The notes: generated from the letters alone by a model not told the origin. Shown: positions 22,406 through 34,681, counted from the stretch's first letter. The stretch: DNA of 61,571 bases from Comamonadaceae bacterium CD01 (GCA_002894305.1 PGEI01000007.1:1-61571), one strand, 5' to 3'. Numbers and translations: made by a program.

Positions 22406-23299
22406 TTACAGCAGGCCCTTGAGCAGGCGACCCATCTCCGATGGGTTGCGCGTGATGGTGAAGCCGCACTCTTCCATGATGGCGAGCTTGGCGTCGGCCG
22501 TGTCGGCGCCGCCCGAGATCAGCGCGCCGGCGTGGCCCATGCGCTTGCCGGGAGGCGCGGTGACGCCGGCGATGAAGCCGACGATGGGCTTCTTCATGTT
22601 GTCCTTGCACCAGCGCGCGGCCTCGGCCTCATCGGGGCCGCCGATCTCACCGATCATGATCACGGCGTCGGTGTCGGGATCGTCGTTGAAGGCGCGCATC
22701 ACGTCGATGTGCTTGAGGCCGTTGATCGGGTCTCCGCCGATGCCCACGGCCGACGACTGGCCGATGCCCAGCTCGGTCAGCTGCGCGACGGCTTCATAGG
22801 TCAGCGTGCCCGAGCGCGAAACCACGCCGATGCGGCCCTTCTTGTGGATATGGCCGGGCATGATGCCGATCTTGATCTCGTCGGGCGTGATCAGGCCGGG
22901 GCAGTTGGGGCCGAGCAGCAGCGTGCGCTTGCCGCCGGCAGCTTCCTTGGCCTTCATCTTGTTGCGCACTTCCAGCATGTCGCGCACCGGGATGCCCTCG
23001 GTGATGCAGATCGCCAGATCCAGGTCGGCCTCGACGGCTTCCCAGATGGCGGCGGCTGCGCCTGCCGGCGGCACGTAGATCACGCTGACCGTGGCGCCGG
23101 TCTGCTGCGCGGCTTCCTTGACGGTGCCGTAGATCGGGATGTTGAAAATCTTCTCGCCGGCCTTCTTGGGGTTCACGCCCGCGACGAAGCAGTTTTTGCC
23201 GTTGGCGTATTCCTGGCACTTCTCGGTGTGGAACTGGCCAGTCTTGCCAGTGATGCCCTGGGTGATGACTTTGGTGTCTTTGTTGATGTAAATCGACAT
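22406..23299 (-). CDS. sucD: Succinyl-CoA synthetase, alpha subunit
   Basis: A 297-residue alpha subunit of the TCA-cycle enzyme converting succinyl-CoA, ADP (or GDP) and phosphate to succinate, ATP and CoA. It has the N-terminal CoA-binding region (TKVITQGITGKTGQFHT), GPNCPGLITP and the ligase region with the phosphorylated His256 in GKRMGHAGALISGG. It follows sucC by 16 bases and ends at a strong terminator, so sucCD form a two-gene operon. Unlike many bacteria, it is not next to the 2-oxoglutarate dehydrogenase genes in this window. Confidence 0.98.
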   Translation of the reverse strand: MSIYINKDTKVITQGITGKTGQFHTEKCQEYANGKNCFVAGVNPKKAGEKIFNIPIYGTVKEAAQQTGATVSVIYVPPAGAAAAIWEAVEADLDLAICITEGIPVRDMLEVRNKMKAKEAAGGKRTLLLGPNCPGLITPDEIKIGIMPGHIHKKGRIGVVSRSGTLTYEAVAQLTELGIGQSSAVGIGGDPINGLKHIDVMRAFNDDPDTDAVIMIGEIGGPDEAEAARWCKDNMKKPIVGFIAGVTAPPGKRMGHAGALISGGADTADAKLAIMEECGFTITRNPSEMGRLLKGLL

Positions 23300-23315
23300 G
23301 GGTTCTCTCCGGGGC

Positions 23316-24476
<1,161 letters not shown>

Positions 24477-24669
24477 GAGGTCTCTCTCAGGGAAGGATGG
24501 TATTTTTGGGGCCCGTTCAGCCGGCGGGCGGTCGCAATGGCCGCAGTCGGGGGACGAGACAGCGGCTAACTGTATCATGCTGCGTCGCACCATTGCAGCG
24601 CATCCTACTTACTCCATCTTGACGATGCAGCCCGCGCGCTGCACCGCACCAGCCCCAGGAGAACACCCC

Positions 24670-25608
24670 ATGCCCAAGGTTTTCATCGACGGCGAGGCCG
24701 GCACCACCGGCCTGCAAATCCGCGAACGGCTGCAGGCCATGGCCGGCGTGGAGCTGGTCAGCATCGACCCGGCGCTGCGCAAGGACGCGGCGGCCAAGCG
24801 CCGGCTGATCGAGGGCGTGGACCTGGTCGTGTTGTGCCTGCACGACGACGCGGCGCGGGACAGCGTGGCGATGATCGACGCGATCACCGCCGAGACCGGC
24901 CGCACGATCAAGGTCATCGACGCCTCGACCGCCCACCGCACGGCCGACGGCTGGGTGTTCGGCTTTCCCGAGCTCGCGCCCGGCCAGCGGGATGCGGTGC
25001 GCCAGGCCACCCGCGTGGCCAACCCCGGCTGCTACGCCACCGGCGCCATCGCGCTCTTGCGCCCGCTGGTGGATGCGGGGCTGATCCCTCAGGATTACCC
25101 GCTGGCCCTGCCCTCGGTCAGCGGCTACTCGGGCGGCGGGCGCACGATGATCGAGGCCTACGAGAGCGGCCAGGCCGCGCCCTACGAGCTGTACGCGCTG
25201 GCGCTGTCACACAAGCACCTGCCCGAGATCATGAAGTACACCGGCCTCAAGCGCCGGCCCATCTTCGTGCCGGCGGTGGGCAACTTCCGCCAGGGCATGC
25301 TGGTGGAACTGCCGCTGCACCTGGACCTGCTGCCCGGCCAGCCGCGCGTAGCCGACCTGCACGCGGTGCTGCAGGCGCACTACGCGCGCACCGACACACC
25401 GCAGCACTGGGTCAAGGTGATGCCGGCCACCGAGGACGGCAAGCTCGACGCCCAGGCGCTCAACGACACCAACCACCTGGAGCTGCGCGTGTACGGCAAC
25501 GACGCCTACCACCACGCGGTGCTGGTGGCGCGCCTGGACAACCTGGGCAAGGGCGCCAGCGGCGCGGCGGTGCAGAACCTGCAGCTGATGCTGGGGCTGA
25601 GCGACTGA
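24670..25608 (+). CDS. argC: N-acetyl-gamma-glutamyl-phosphate reductase (short type)
   Basis: A 312-residue NADPH-dependent reductase of arginine biosynthesis, making N-acetylglutamate semialdehyde. The N-terminus ([19 protein letters not shown]) is a Rossmann start. The catalytic Cys121 lies in [10 protein letters not shown], and [12 protein letters not shown] follows. At about 312 residues it is the short type-2 ArgC common in alpha- and betaproteobacteria, not the 340-residue form. An AGGAGAA ribosome site lies just before the ATG. It is divergent from sucC and followed by uvrA after 75 bases. Confidence 0.96.
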   Translation: MPKVFIDGEAGTTGLQIRERLQAMAGVELVSIDPALRKDAAAKRRLIEGVDLVVLCLHDDAARDSVAMIDAITAETGRTIKVIDASTAHRTADGWVFGFPELAPGQRDAVRQATRVANPGCYATGAIALLRPLVDAGLIPQDYPLALPSVSGYSGGGRTMIEAYESGQAAPYELYALALSHKHLPEIMKYTGLKRRPIFVPAVGNFRQGMLVELPLHLDLLPGQPRVADLHAVLQAHYARTDTPQHWVKVMPATEDGKLDAQALNDTNHLELRVYGNDAYHHAVLVARLDNLGKGASGAAVQNLQLMLGLSD

Positions 25609-25683
25609 GCATCCGCCACCGCCCGCACTCCATCCACACCCCTGCCGCTCCTGCCCGCGCCCGCGCGCAGGAGCCCGTGCGCC

Positions 25684-28600
25684 GTGACCCAGCCGCCCCC
25701 TGAACACACACTCCCCGCCCCGGACGGCGCCGCCTACCTGGGCGCGCAGCTGCATGCGCAGCGCATCGCGATCCGCGGCGCGCGCACGCACAACCTCAAG
25801 AACATCGACCTGGACATTCCGCGCAACCGGCTGGTCGTGGTCACCGGGCTGTCGGGCTCGGGCAAGTCGTCGCTGGCGTTCGACACGCTGTACGCGGAAG
25901 GGCAGCGGCGCTACGTCGAGAGCCTGTCGAGCTACGCGCGTCAGTTTCTTGGGCGCCTCGACAAGCCCGACGTCGACCTGATCGAAGGCCTGTCGCCAGC
26001 GATCGCCATCGAGCAGAAAGCGACCAGCCACAATCCGCGCTCCACGGTCGGCACGGTCACCGAGATCCACGACTACCTGCGCCTGCTGTGGGCGCGCGCC
26101 GGAACGCCCTGGTGCCCCGAGCACCACCTGCCGCTGCAGGCGCAGACCGTCAGCCAGATGGTCGACGCGCTGCTGGCGCTGCCCGAGGGCACGCGGCTGA
26201 TGCTGCTGGCGCCGCTGGCACGCCAGAAAAAGGGCGAGTTCACCGAGCAATTCGCGCAGATGCAGGCGCTGGGCTATGTGCGCTTTCGCGTCGACGGGAA
26301 GATCTACGAGCACGAGCAGCTGCCGGCGCTGAAGAAAACCGAGAAGCACGACATCGACGTGGTGATCGACCGCGTGCGCATCCGCGCCGACCTGGCCCAG
26401 CGCCTGGCCGAGAGCGTCGAGGCCGTGCTGCGCGTGGGCGGCGCCGAGGGCGCGGGCCGCGTGCTCGCCGTCGAGATGGACGGCGGCGCCGAGCACCTGT
26501 TCAGCAGCCGCTTTGCCTGCCCGCTGTGCAACTACGCGCTGGCCGAGCTGGAGCCGCGGCTGTTCTCGTTCAACTCGCCCAGCGGCGCCTGCCCGGGTTG
26601 CGACGGCCTGGGCCACCAGGAGGTGTTCGACGCGGCGCGCGTCGTCGCCTTTCCGTCGCTCAGCCTTGCCGCCGGCGCGATCAAGGGCTGGGACAAACGC
26701 AACGCGCTGTATTTCTCGATGCTGCAAAGCCTGGCGGCGCACTACGTCTTCGACGTCGAAACCCCGTTCGAGCAGTTGCCCGACGCGGTGCGGCAGGTGG
26801 TGCTGGGCGGCTCGGGCGACGAAGCGATCGCGTTCCAGTATTCACTGGGCGACGCGCAAGGCGCGCCGGTAACCAAGGAGCACCCGTTCGAGGGCATCCT
26901 GCCCAACATGGCGCGGCGCTGGCGCGAGACCGACTCCAACGTCGTGCGCGAGGAGCTGGCGCGCTACCGCGTCAGCCAGCCGTGCAGCGAATGCGGCGGC
27001 GCGCGCCTGCGCCTTGAGGCGCGCCATGTGCGCGTCGGCGAGGGCGAGGCCGCGCGCGCCATCCACGAGGTCAGCCAGATGACGCTGTCCGGCGCCCAGC
27101 ACTGGTTCGACACGCTGCAGCTGAGCGGCGCCAAGGCCGAGATTGCCGACAAGGTGGTGCGCGAGATCGCCAGCCGCCTGCGCTTTCTGAACGACGTCGG
27201 CCTGTCCTACCTCAGCCTTGCGCGCAGCGCCGACACGCTCAGCGGCGGCGAGGCACAGCGCATCCGCCTGGCCAGCCAGATCGGCTCGGGCCTCACGGGC
27301 GTGATGTACGTGCTCGACGAACCCAGCATCGGCCTGCACCAAAGAGACAACGACCGCCTGATCGCCACGCTCACGCGGCTGCGCGACCTGGGCAACAGCG
27401 TCATCGTCGTCGAGCACGACGAGGACATGATCCGCGCCGCCGACCACTGCATCGACATGGGCCCGGGCGCAGGCGTGCATGGCGGCGAGGTCATGGCCGA
27501 AGGCGACTGGCAGGCGCTGGCGGCCAACGCCCGGTCGCTCACCGGCCAGTATCTGTCGGGCGCGCGCAGCATCGCGGTGCCACTCCAGCGCACGCCGTGG
27601 CTGCCCGAGCGCGCCGATGCCGGCGCTGCCGCACCGCGCAAGGCCGCCGCCTCCGGCTTTCCGCAGCCGCGCAAGACCGCCGCGGCTCCTGCGCCCGCGC
27701 CCGGCGCGCTGCAAAAGGTCAGCATCATCGGCGCCAGCGGCAACAACCTGAAGAGCGTCAGCGTCGACATCCCCGTCGGGCTGCTGACCTGCGTGAGCGG
27801 CGTGTCGGGTTCGGGCAAGTCCACGCTGGTCAACGATACGGTGCACCGCGCGGCGGCGCGCACCATCCACCGCGCGCACGACGAGGCGGCGGCGCACGAG
27901 GCAATCACCGGGCTGGAGCATTTCGACAAGGTCATCAACGTCGACCAGTCGCCCATCGGCCGCACGCCGCGCAGCAACCCGGCCACCTACACCGGACTCT
28001 TCACGCCGATCCGCGAGCTGATGGCCGAGACCACCACCGCGCGCGAGCGCGGCTACGGGCCGGGGCGCTTCTCGTTCAACGTCTCGCAGGCCAGCGGCGG
28101 CGGACGCTGCGAGGCCTGCCAGGGCGACGGCGTGGTGAAGGTGGAGATGCACTTCCTGCCCGACGTCTACGTGCCCTGCGACGTCTGCCACGGCCAGCGC
28201 TACAACCGCGAGACGCTGCAGGTGCAGTGGAAGGGCAAGAACATCGCGCAGATTCTGGAGATGACCGTGGAAGACGCCCACGCCTTCTTCAAGGACATGC
28301 CGGCGATTGCCCGCAAGCTGCAGACGCTGCTGCAGGTGGGCCTGTCCTACATCCGCCTGGGCCAGAGCGCGACCACGCTGTCGGGCGGCGAGGCCCAGCG
28401 CGTGAAGCTGGCGCAGGAACTGAGCCGCCGCGACACCGGCCGCACGCTCTACATCCTGGACGAGCCGACGACCGGCCTGCACTTTGCCGACATCGACCTG
28501 CTGCTGCAGGTGCTGCTGCAGCTGCGGGATGCCGGCAACACCATCGTCGTGATCGAGCACAACCTGGACGTGCTGAAAACCGCCGACTGGATCATCGACA

Positions 28601-28719
28601 TGGGCCCCGAGGGCGGCGCAGGCGGCGGCCAGGTGGTGGCACAGGGCACGCCTGAGCAGGTGGCCGACTGCGCGGCCAGCCACACTGGGCAATACCTCAA
28701 GCGCGTGCTGGACCGCTGA
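25684..28719 (+). CDS. uvrA: Excinuclease ABC subunit A
   Basis: A 1011-residue DNA damage-recognition ATPase of nucleotide excision repair. It has two ABC modules: Walker A GLSGSGKS at 55-62 with signature [14 protein letters not shown], and Walker A GVSGSGKS near 705 with signature [14 protein letters not shown]. Zinc fingers are CPLC/CPGC in the first half and CEAC/CDVC in the second. It starts at GTG behind an AGGAG. It is longer than Escherichia coli UvrA (940 residues) because of about 25 extra N-terminal residues and an Ala/Pro-rich linker of about 50 residues before the second module ([16 protein letters not shown] region). A REP-like hairpin follows. Confidence 0.98.
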   Translation: MTQPPPEHTLPAPDGAAYLGAQLHAQRIAIRGARTHNLKNIDLDIPRNRLVVVTGLSGSGKSSLAFDTLYAEGQRRYVESLSSYARQFLGRLDKPDVDLIEGLSPAIAIEQKATSHNPRSTVGTVTEIHDYLRLLWARAGTPWCPEHHLPLQAQTVSQMVDALLALPEGTRLMLLAPLARQKKGEFTEQFAQMQALGYVRFRVDGKIYEHEQLPALKKTEKHDIDVVIDRVRIRADLAQRLAESVEAVLRVGGAEGAGRVLAVEMDGGAEHLFSSRFACPLCNYALAELEPRLFSFNSPSGACPGCDGLGHQEVFDAARVVAFPSLSLAAGAIKGWDKRNALYFSMLQSLAAHYVFDVETPFEQLPDAVRQVVLGGSGDEAIAFQYSLGDAQGAPVTKEHPFEGILPNMARRWRETDSNVVREELARYRVSQPCSECGGARLRLEARHVRVGEGEAARAIHEVSQMTLSGAQHWFDTLQLSGAKAEIADKVVREIASRLRFLNDVGLSYLSLARSADTLSGGEAQRIRLASQIGSGLTGVMYVLDEPSIGLHQRDNDRLIATLTRLRDLGNSVIVVEHDEDMIRAADHCIDMGPGAGVHGGEVMAEGDWQALAANARSLTGQYLSGARSIAVPLQRTPWLPERADAGAAAPRKAAASGFPQPRKTAAAPAPAPGALQKVSIIGASGNNLKSVSVDIPVGLLTCVSGVSGSGKSTLVNDTVHRAAARTIHRAHDEAAAHEAITGLEHFDKVINVDQSPIGRTPRSNPATYTGLFTPIRELMAETTTARERGYGPGRFSFNVSQASGGGRCEACQGDGVVKVEMHFLPDVYVPCDVCHGQRYNRETLQVQWKGKNIAQILEMTVEDAHAFFKDMPAIARKLQTLLQVGLSYIRLGQSATTLSGGEAQRVKLAQELSRRDTGRTLYILDEPTTGLHFADIDLLLQVLLQLRDAGNTIVVIEHNLDVLKTADWIIDMGPEGGAGGGQVVAQGTPEQVADCAASHTGQYLKRVLDR

Positions 28720-28741
28720 GCGCAGCCGCGCGCCGCCGTCC

Positions 28742-28771
28742 CCGTCATACCGGCGAAGGCCGGAATGACGG
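28742..28771. repeat. REP-like hairpin after uvrA
   Basis: CCGTCATACCGGC and GCCGGAATGACGG are inverted 13-base arms with a single mismatch and a GAAG loop. It is the same family as the element at 17126-17165. It lies 22 bases after uvrA, without a T run, between convergent genes. It may protect transcript ends. Confidence 0.8.
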
Positions 28772-28798
28772 AAGGGAAGTTTCGAGGCCCTTTGGCGC

Positions 28799-30751
28799 TT
28801 ATTGCAAAGCCGGCACACCCCGGGCCTGCTGCAGGCGAAACACCGCCACGCCCTGCACCAGCTCCTGCGCCTGGCCGCTCAGGCTGGCTGCTGCGGCGGC
28901 CATCTCCTCGACCAGCGCGGCGTTTTGCTGCGTGGTCTGGTCCATCTGCGTCACCGCCTCGCCGACCTGGGCCACGCCCTGGCTCTGCTCGCGGCTGGCG
29001 GCGCTGATCTCGCCCATGATGTCGGTGACGCGGCGCACCGCGGCCACCACCTCCTGCATGGTGCTGCCGGCGCGCTCGACCAGCGCGTTGCCCGCGTCCA
29101 CGCTGCGCACGCTCTCGCCGATCAAGGCCTTGATCTCGCTGGCCGACTGCGCGCTGCGCTGCGCCAGCTGGCGCACCTCGCCGGCGACGACCGCAAAGCC
29201 GCGCCCGGCCTCGCCGGCGCGGGCGGCTTCGACGGCCGCGTTGAGCGCCAGGATGTTGGTCTGAAAGGCGATCGAGTCGATCACGCCGATGATGTCGGCA
29301 ATGCGCCCCGACGAGGCGTGGATGCCCGCCATGGTCTGCACCACCTGCGCCACCACCTCGCCGCCCTGCTGCGCCACGCTGCTGGCGTTGCCGGCCAACT
29401 CGGTGGCCTGGGCTGCGCTGTCGGCGTTCTGGCGCACGGTGGCGGTCATCTGCTCCATCGCAGCGGCGGTTTCTTCGAGCGCGCTGGCCTGGCTTTCGGT
29501 GCGCGCCGACAGATCCTGGTTGCCCTGGGCGATCTGGGCGCTGGCGGTGGCCACGCCGTCGGCGTTGCTGCGCACGCGCGCCACCACGCCGGTGAGCTGG
29601 CGGCGCATCTGCACCAGGGCCTCCATCAGCCGCCCCACCTCGTCACTGCCATGGACGATGTCGCCGCCGGACAGGTCGCCCGCGGCCACTGCGTGCGCCA
29701 GCTCGATGGCCTGGCCCAGCGGGCGGGTGATCGAGCGCACGAAGACCAGCATCAGCCAGCCGCCCAGCGCCACCAGGGCCAGCAAAAACAGCCCTTCGGT
29801 CAACAACAGGCCGCGCAGCTGCGACTGGCGCGCCTGCAGCGCCGCGTCCATGCGCTGCAGCGCCTGGGCATTCAGCGCGTACAGCGCGTCGATGGTGCGC
29901 GTAAAGGTGTCGTAATACGACGGCGCCGCCAGCATCAGCACGCTGGCGTCAATCAGTTCCTTGCGCGCCAGCGCCAGGGCCTCACCGGCCTCGGCGTGCG
30001 CCTTGCGTACCGCGGCCTGCAGCGCGTCACGGTCGCCGGCGTCGCCCTGCATGGCGCGCTCGTACTGGCCGAAGGCCTCACCCATCAGCTCGTCGATGCG
30101 CTGGCCCAGCGCGGCCAGCTCGCCGGCGCCGCGCACCGGCAGCTCGCCCTGCGCCAGGTAGCCGGTGCCACGCGCGCGCATCTGGCCCAGTTTTTCGCCC
30201 AGCACCGGCGTGCTCACCAGCGCCGCCTGGATCAGTGCATGCGTGTGCGCCTGGGGCTCGAGCTGCAGGCCATAGTCGTGCAGCAGCTCGCCCGACAGCG
30301 CCATCAACTCGGCAATCAGCGCGGTGTGCTCGGCGGTGCTCTGGTCGTGGCGCAGCGTACGGCCGGACACGCCCGCCTCCAGCTGCTGCCAGGACTGGCG
30401 CGCGCGCGTCCATTGCGCGCGGCGCTCGGGCGCCACGCCGGCCGCATCAAACGCCGCCTCGGCGCCTGCCGCCAGCTGCGTCAGCTGGTCGCGCACCGCC
30501 TCGCGGCGCTCAGCCATGCGCGCGTCGCCGCCCAGCATGCCGGCGGCCAGGCCGCGGTGCTGCTGCACACGCTGCACCAGCTGGCTGAGCGCAATCATGG
30601 GCGCCGCGCCCTGGGCCTCGCGCTGGGCGATGCGGATGTCGTGCAGCGACTCGCGTACGAACATCCAGGTGGGCAAGGCACTCATCAGCACACCGACCAG
30701 CGCCAGGATGAGGAATTTGTGCAGCAGAGGCAGGCGTGAGAGCAGCGGCAT
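28799..30751 (-). CDS. Methyl-accepting chemotaxis protein with NIT-like sensor
   Basis: A 650-residue chemoreceptor. A membrane helix near residues 11-30 ([20 protein letters not shown]) and a second near 310-335 flank a helical periplasmic domain. Its [19 protein letters not shown] segment resembles the NIT domain linked to nitrate/nitrite sensing. HAMP follows ([26 protein letters not shown]). The signalling hairpin contains the conserved tip [27 protein letters not shown]. Methylation-region glutamines and glutamates are present, but there is no C-terminal CheR pentapeptide. It is a single gene, convergent with uvrA. The ligand is unknown. Confidence 0.93.
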   Translation of the reverse strand: MPLLSRLPLLHKFLILALVGVLMSALPTWMFVRESLHDIRIAQREAQGAAPMIALSQLVQRVQQHRGLAAGMLGGDARMAERREAVRDQLTQLAAGAEAAFDAAGVAPERRAQWTRARQSWQQLEAGVSGRTLRHDQSTAEHTALIAELMALSGELLHDYGLQLEPQAHTHALIQAALVSTPVLGEKLGQMRARGTGYLAQGELPVRGAGELAALGQRIDELMGEAFGQYERAMQGDAGDRDALQAAVRKAHAEAGEALALARKELIDASVLMLAAPSYYDTFTRTIDALYALNAQALQRMDAALQARQSQLRGLLLTEGLFLLALVALGGWLMLVFVRSITRPLGQAIELAHAVAAGDLSGGDIVHGSDEVGRLMEALVQMRRQLTGVVARVRSNADGVATASAQIAQGNQDLSARTESQASALEETAAAMEQMTATVRQNADSAAQATELAGNASSVAQQGGEVVAQVVQTMAGIHASSGRIADIIGVIDSIAFQTNILALNAAVEAARAGEAGRGFAVVAGEVRQLAQRSAQSASEIKALIGESVRSVDAGNALVERAGSTMQEVVAAVRRVTDIMGEISAASREQSQGVAQVGEAVTQMDQTTQQNAALVEEMAAAAASLSGQAQELVQGVAVFRLQQARGVPALQ

Positions 30752-30887
30752 GGCGTGTTTCAGACAAAAAGCGGCAAATACGGCAACGCCGCGAAGCGCA
30801 CGCCCCGCGGCCCCGGCCTCAAATGTATCTGAAAGCTACAGCGCTCACGCCCGGATCCTGGTCGCGATCCCGGTTTATTTCAGCCGT

Positions 30888-31847
30888 TCACAGCGGCCTT
30901 CGTCGCGCAAAACGCACGACGGTGACGCCGGCGCGCGCCTGGCGCGTGCTGGGCATGACGAGCACGCAGTCGTCGTAGGGCGTGGTGACCGGCTCGCCGT
31001 CGTTGTCGCCGATCACGGTGCCGGCGCGGGCGATCACCTCCAGGCCGGTGAAGGGCTCGGTGAAGGCAAAGCGCTCGCTTTTCGCCACCACCGGGCCGGT
31101 AACCTCCAGCGCCCACTGGCGCGGCGCATCCATCTGGCGCCAGCCGGGCAGCGCATCCGGGGCCAGCGTGCCGGCCGCCTGCAGGAAGCGCACGCACTGG
31201 TCGCGCGCCACGCCGCGGCTGGCCGGGTCGCCGTGAAAGCCGCATTCCACCAACAGCGAGCGACTGTCGCCGGCCTCGGCGTCGGGCAGGCCGAAGCGCC
31301 CGTAGTCGCGCAGCCGCGTGCCATCCTGGTGGCCGGCGTCGATGACGATGTGCTCGGGCGCGCCCATTGCGCGGGCCAGTTGCAGGTTGCGGGGCTGCAT
31401 GCCGGTCAGCAGCAGCGGCGCGCCGGGCTCGTGCATCGAGTGCAGGTCGAGCAGCCAGTCGGCCGCCTGCGCAAAGGGCCGCAGCGCGGCGCAGCGGCGG
31501 CGCTCCAGCGTGTCGGCAGCGTCGATGCGCGCGTCCTGCCACTGGCGGTTCATGTCCTGGTCGACGAAGCGCGAAGCGTCGTGGTTTCCGGGGTCGAACT
31601 GGTCGAACGCCGCCAGGTTGCACAACGCCAGCGTCAGCTGTCCGGCCATCGGGCGTACGCCGGCGTCGAGCAGATCCTTGAGCGCCCAGGCGCCGCACAG
31701 CTCGTTGCCGTGGATGAGCGCGCTGATCATCACGCGCCGCCCGGGGCGGCCCGAATCGAAGTGCCAGACGCCTTCGACGCCGGTGTTGCCGGCGCGCCAG
31801 GCGCCCAGGTCGGGCGCGCCCAGATCAAAACGCAAGGCGGTGCTCAT
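30888..31847 (-). CDS. M14-family succinylglutamate desuccinylase/aspartoacylase-like protein
   Basis: A 319-residue zinc hydrolase of the AstE/aspartoacylase group. Zinc-binding HGNE lies in ISALIHGNELCGAW near residue 46. The NRQW segment follows DQDMNRQ near 98, DLHSM near 135 supplies another ligand, and the catalytic Glu sits in LLVECGFHG near 200. The C-terminal beta domain is present. Family members deacylate N-acyl amino acids; the substrate here is not determined. Its ATG overlaps the Bug receptor stop (ATGA), so the two are translationally coupled. That suggests a solute is imported and then deacylated. A LysR gene lies upstream in the same direction. Confidence 0.86.
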   Translation of the reverse strand: MSTALRFDLGAPDLGAWRAGNTGVEGVWHFDSGRPGRRVMISALIHGNELCGAWALKDLLDAGVRPMAGQLTLALCNLAAFDQFDPGNHDASRFVDQDMNRQWQDARIDAADTLERRRCAALRPFAQAADWLLDLHSMHEPGAPLLLTGMQPRNLQLARAMGAPEHIVIDAGHQDGTRLRDYGRFGLPDAEAGDSRSLLVECGFHGDPASRGVARDQCVRFLQAAGTLAPDALPGWRQMDAPRQWALEVTGPVVAKSERFAFTEPFTGLEVIARAGTVIGDNDGEPVTTPYDDCVLVMPSTRQARAGVTVVRFARRRPL

Positions 31848-32839
31848 TCGTCGATCTTTGCGAACTTGACGACCTGGACGTACTTGGCCACTTCGTCCTT
31901 CCAGAACTGCGCCAGGTCGGCGTCGGGCGCGGCAATGGAAGAACCTGCGGCGGTCATCTTCTGGCGGAAGTCGGGCGACTGCAGCGTCTCGTTCAGCGCC
32001 TTTTTCAGCTTGCTGACGATGGCAGGCGGCAGCTGCGCCGGGCCGGCCAGCGCAAACCAGCTCTCGATGTCGACCTTGCTGAACTGCGCCAGTTCGGCCA
32101 GTGCCGGAATGTCGGGCGTGGCGGACGCCCGTTTGGCCGCCGTCGTACCCAGCGCGACCACCTTGCCGGCCTTGATGTGCGGCAGGCCGCTGGAGAGCAC
32201 GAAGACGCCGAACTCCAGGTTGTTGCCGATCAGGTCGTTGGTCAGCGGGCCGACGCCGCGGTACGGGATGTGCGTCATGAACAGGCCGCCCTGCTCCTTG
32301 ACCATCTCGCCGGCGAGATGCAGCGCGGTGCCGACGCCCGAGCTGCCGTAGCTGAACTTGCCCGGGCTGGCCTTGACGCGCTCGATGAAGTCCTGCGCGT
32401 TCTTCACGCCGGTCGAGGTGGACGCGACCAGCACCAGCGGCTGCGCGCCGATCAGGCCGATCGGCGTGAACTGCTCGGGGCTGTACTTGACGGTGCGCGG
32501 CGTGACCTGCTTGGCAATCGCCAGCTCGTTGCTGGAGCCGACCAGCAGCGTGTAGCCGTCGGGCGCGGCGTTGGCCACCTTCTGCGCGGCAATCGTGCCG
32601 CCGGCACCGCCCAGGTTCTCGACCACCACGGTCTGGCCCAGGCGGTTGCCCAGCTCGGTGGCCACAAGCCGGCCGGTCAGGTCGGTGCTGCCGCCCGGCG
32701 GGTAGCCGACGACGATGGTGATGGGCTTGCTCGGCCAGTCCTGGGCCGCGGCCGGCAGCGCGGCGGCCAGCGCCAGGCAGGTGCCCAGCAACAGCGGCGC
32801 CGCAAGTGCGCGGCGCGTCAGGCGGAAGGTGGGGCGCAT
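31844..32839 (-). CDS. Bug-family periplasmic solute-binding receptor
   Basis: A 331-residue tripartite-tricarboxylate-type receptor. A signal peptide (residues about 1-32, ending PAAAQDWPSKPI) is followed by the family's VVGYPPGGSTDLTGRL ligand-loop region and then VVENLGGAGGTIAA and APDGYTLLVGSS. Burkholderiales carry many such receptors without matching membrane genes, and no TctA/TctB genes are near here either. Coupling to the aspartoacylase-like gene hints at an acyl-amino-acid or dicarboxylate ligand. An in-frame extension upstream has no ribosome site and runs into the LysR gene, so the signal-peptide start is chosen. Confidence 0.93.
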   Translation of the reverse strand: MRPTFRLTRRALAAPLLLGTCLALAAALPAAAQDWPSKPITIVVGYPPGGSTDLTGRLVATELGNRLGQTVVVENLGGAGGTIAAQKVANAAPDGYTLLVGSSNELAIAKQVTPRTVKYSPEQFTPIGLIGAQPLVLVASTSTGVKNAQDFIERVKASPGKFSYGSSGVGTALHLAGEMVKEQGGLFMTHIPYRGVGPLTNDLIGNNLEFGVFVLSSGLPHIKAGKVVALGTTAAKRASATPDIPALAELAQFSKVDIESWFALAGPAQLPPAIVSKLKKALNETLQSPDFRQKMTAAGSSIAAPDADLAQFWKDEVAKYVQVVKFAKIDE

Positions 32840-32939
32840 CGGTGTCTCCTTGTATGTTTGTGCGCCGATTGTGCGAAGTGTCCCTGGGTGCGTGCGTGCC
32901 GAATCGGCACCGCGACCTGCCAAATCGAGCCGACAGGAA

Positions 32940-33842
32940 TCAGCGCGGCTGCGCCGCAACCGCGCTCCACAGGCGCTCGGCCAGCGGCGCCAGGCGCCGC
33001 TTGGGGCGGTACAGGCGCACGTCGAAGCCCACGTCCAGGCAGGCGTCGCCAGCCAGCGCCAGGCGGGCGGCCGCGCAGTCGGCCTGCACCATCGACCAGG
33101 GCAGCCAGCACACGCCCAGGCCCTGGTGCACATACTCATAGCTCGCGTCGGGCGAGTCGCACTCCAGCAGCGTGCGCAGCGCGGGCGCCGCCGGGTGCTG
33201 GGCCAGGTGGTCTTCGAGCAGGCGGCCCAGCGCCAGCGTGCGCGCATAGGCCACATGCGGCACGGGCGCCGTCGCGCTCAGGCGAAACAGCGGCGCGCCG
33301 TCGGCCGTGGCACGCGCCACGGCCACCAACCGGTCGCGCGCCAGCGTCAGGTGCTGGAACTGGCGCCCGTCCAGCGGCACGACCAGCGCCTGGTGGTGGT
33401 ACAGCAGCGCAAAGTCGGCACCGCCTGCGCGCAGCAGGTCGACGGTCTCGGCCAGCGACCCGGTGCGCACGCGCAGCGTGCCCAGCGGCCCCAGCAGCGG
33501 GCGCCACGGCAGCAGCCATTGCGCGACCAGGGTTCGTGCCAACGTGCGGCCGGTGGCCAGCGTCACGCTGTGCGCGCCGCGCCCGGCAATCGCCTGCAGC
33601 TCGTCGTGCGTCAGCGCCAGATGGCGCACCAGGTGCTCGGCGCTCTCCAGCAGCGCCTGGCCGGCCGGCGTCAGGCGCAGCGGCGTGCTGCCGGGCTCGA
33701 CCAGCGGCGTTTGCGCCCAGGCCTGCAGCGCGCGGATGCGCCGCCCGAATGCGGGGTGGGTGACGTGGCGGCTCTCGGCCGCGCGGGTAAAGCTGCGCTC
33801 GCGCGCCAGCGCGATGAAGTCCTCCAGCCACTTGAACTGCAT
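32940..33842 (-). CDS. LysR-type transcriptional regulator
   Basis: A 300-residue LysR protein with an N-terminal helix-turn-helix (FKWLEDFIALARERSFTRAAESR, then PAFGRRIRALQAW) and an effector domain with GGADFALLYHH and HQGLGVCWLPWSM. The N-terminal SRHVTHPAFGRRI replaces the commoner QPALS recognition helix, as in HTH variants of the HypT/YjiE-like subgroup. It lies 100 bases upstream of the Bug receptor in the same direction and may regulate the Bug/M14 pair. It starts 17 bases after the pyrF stop. The start MQFKWLEDF is chosen over an in-frame extension that would overlap pyrF. Confidence 0.9.
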   Translation of the reverse strand: MQFKWLEDFIALARERSFTRAAESRHVTHPAFGRRIRALQAWAQTPLVEPGSTPLRLTPAGQALLESAEHLVRHLALTHDELQAIAGRGAHSVTLATGRTLARTLVAQWLLPWRPLLGPLGTLRVRTGSLAETVDLLRAGGADFALLYHHQALVVPLDGRQFQHLTLARDRLVAVARATADGAPLFRLSATAPVPHVAYARTLALGRLLEDHLAQHPAAPALRTLLECDSPDASYEYVHQGLGVCWLPWSMVQADCAAARLALAGDACLDVGFDVRLYRPKRRLAPLAERLWSAVAAQPR

Positions 33843-33859
33843 GGCCGGCGGACGGTGCG

Positions 33860-34681
33860 TCAACGCGCCGCGTTGAGCGTGTCGCGCGTGGCCAGCGCCG
33901 CGGCGCGCGCAGCCTGGGCAAAATCCTCGCCGGCCGAGGCGTAGAGGATGGCGCGCGAGGAGTTGACGATGATGGGCCCGCGCTCGGTCAGGCCGGCGCG
34001 CACCGTGGCGGCCGCGTCGCCGCCCTGCGCGCCCACGCCGGGAATGAGCAACGGCAGCGTGGGCGCCAGCGCACGCACGCGGGCGATCTCGTCCGGATAC
34101 GTGGCGCCGACGACCAGGCCGAGCTGGCCGTTCTTGTTCCACGGCCCCTGGGCCAGGCGCGCGATGTGCTCGTACAGCAGCGGCTGGCCCTCGACGCTGG
34201 CCAGGCGCTGGCTCTGGAAATCGTCGCCGCCAGGATTGGAGGTGCGGCACAGCAAAAAGGCGCCCTTGCCGGGGTAGCGCAGATAGGGCTCGACCGAGTC
34301 CCAGCCCATGAAAGGCGAAAGCGTCACCGCGTCGGCGCCATAGCGTTCGAAGGCCTCGCGCGCGTACTGCTCGGCAGTGCTTCCAATGTCGCCGCGCTTG
34401 GCGTCCAGGATGACCGGCACGTGCGGCGCGTGCGTGCGGATGTGCTGCAACAGGCGTTCGAGCTGGTCTTCGGCGCCCTGCGCGGCAAAGTAGGCGATCT
34501 GCGGCTTGAACGCGCACGCCAGGTCGGCCGTCGCGTCGACGATGGCGGCGCAGAAGTCATACAGCGCGCTGGGGCGCTCCTGCAGCATCTTGGGCAGGCG
34601 GGTCGGCTCGGGGTCCAGCCCCACGCACAGCAGCGAGTCGTTGCGCGCCGAAGCCTGGCGCAGCATGTCTAGAAAAGTCAT
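33860..34681 (-). CDS. pyrF: Orotidine 5'-phosphate decarboxylase (type 2)
   Basis: A 273-residue enzyme making UMP from OMP. It belongs to the longer type-2 family, with [13 protein letters not shown] near residue 18, [12 protein letters not shown] near 58 and the catalytic [10 protein letters not shown] (Lys95). Its length and these motifs separate it from the 230-residue type-1 enzyme of enterics. It is divergent from a DMT exporter gene, with 56 bases between the two starts. Confidence 0.97.
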   Translation of the reverse strand: MTFLDMLRQASARNDSLLCVGLDPEPTRLPKMLQERPSALYDFCAAIVDATADLACAFKPQIAYFAAQGAEDQLERLLQHIRTHAPHVPVILDAKRGDIGSTAEQYAREAFERYGADAVTLSPFMGWDSVEPYLRYPGKGAFLLCRTSNPGGDDFQSQRLASVEGQPLLYEHIARLAQGPWNKNGQLGLVVGATYPDEIARVRALAPTLPLLIPGVGAQGGDAAATVRAGLTERGPIIVNSSRAILYASAGEDFAQAARAAALATRDTLNAAR

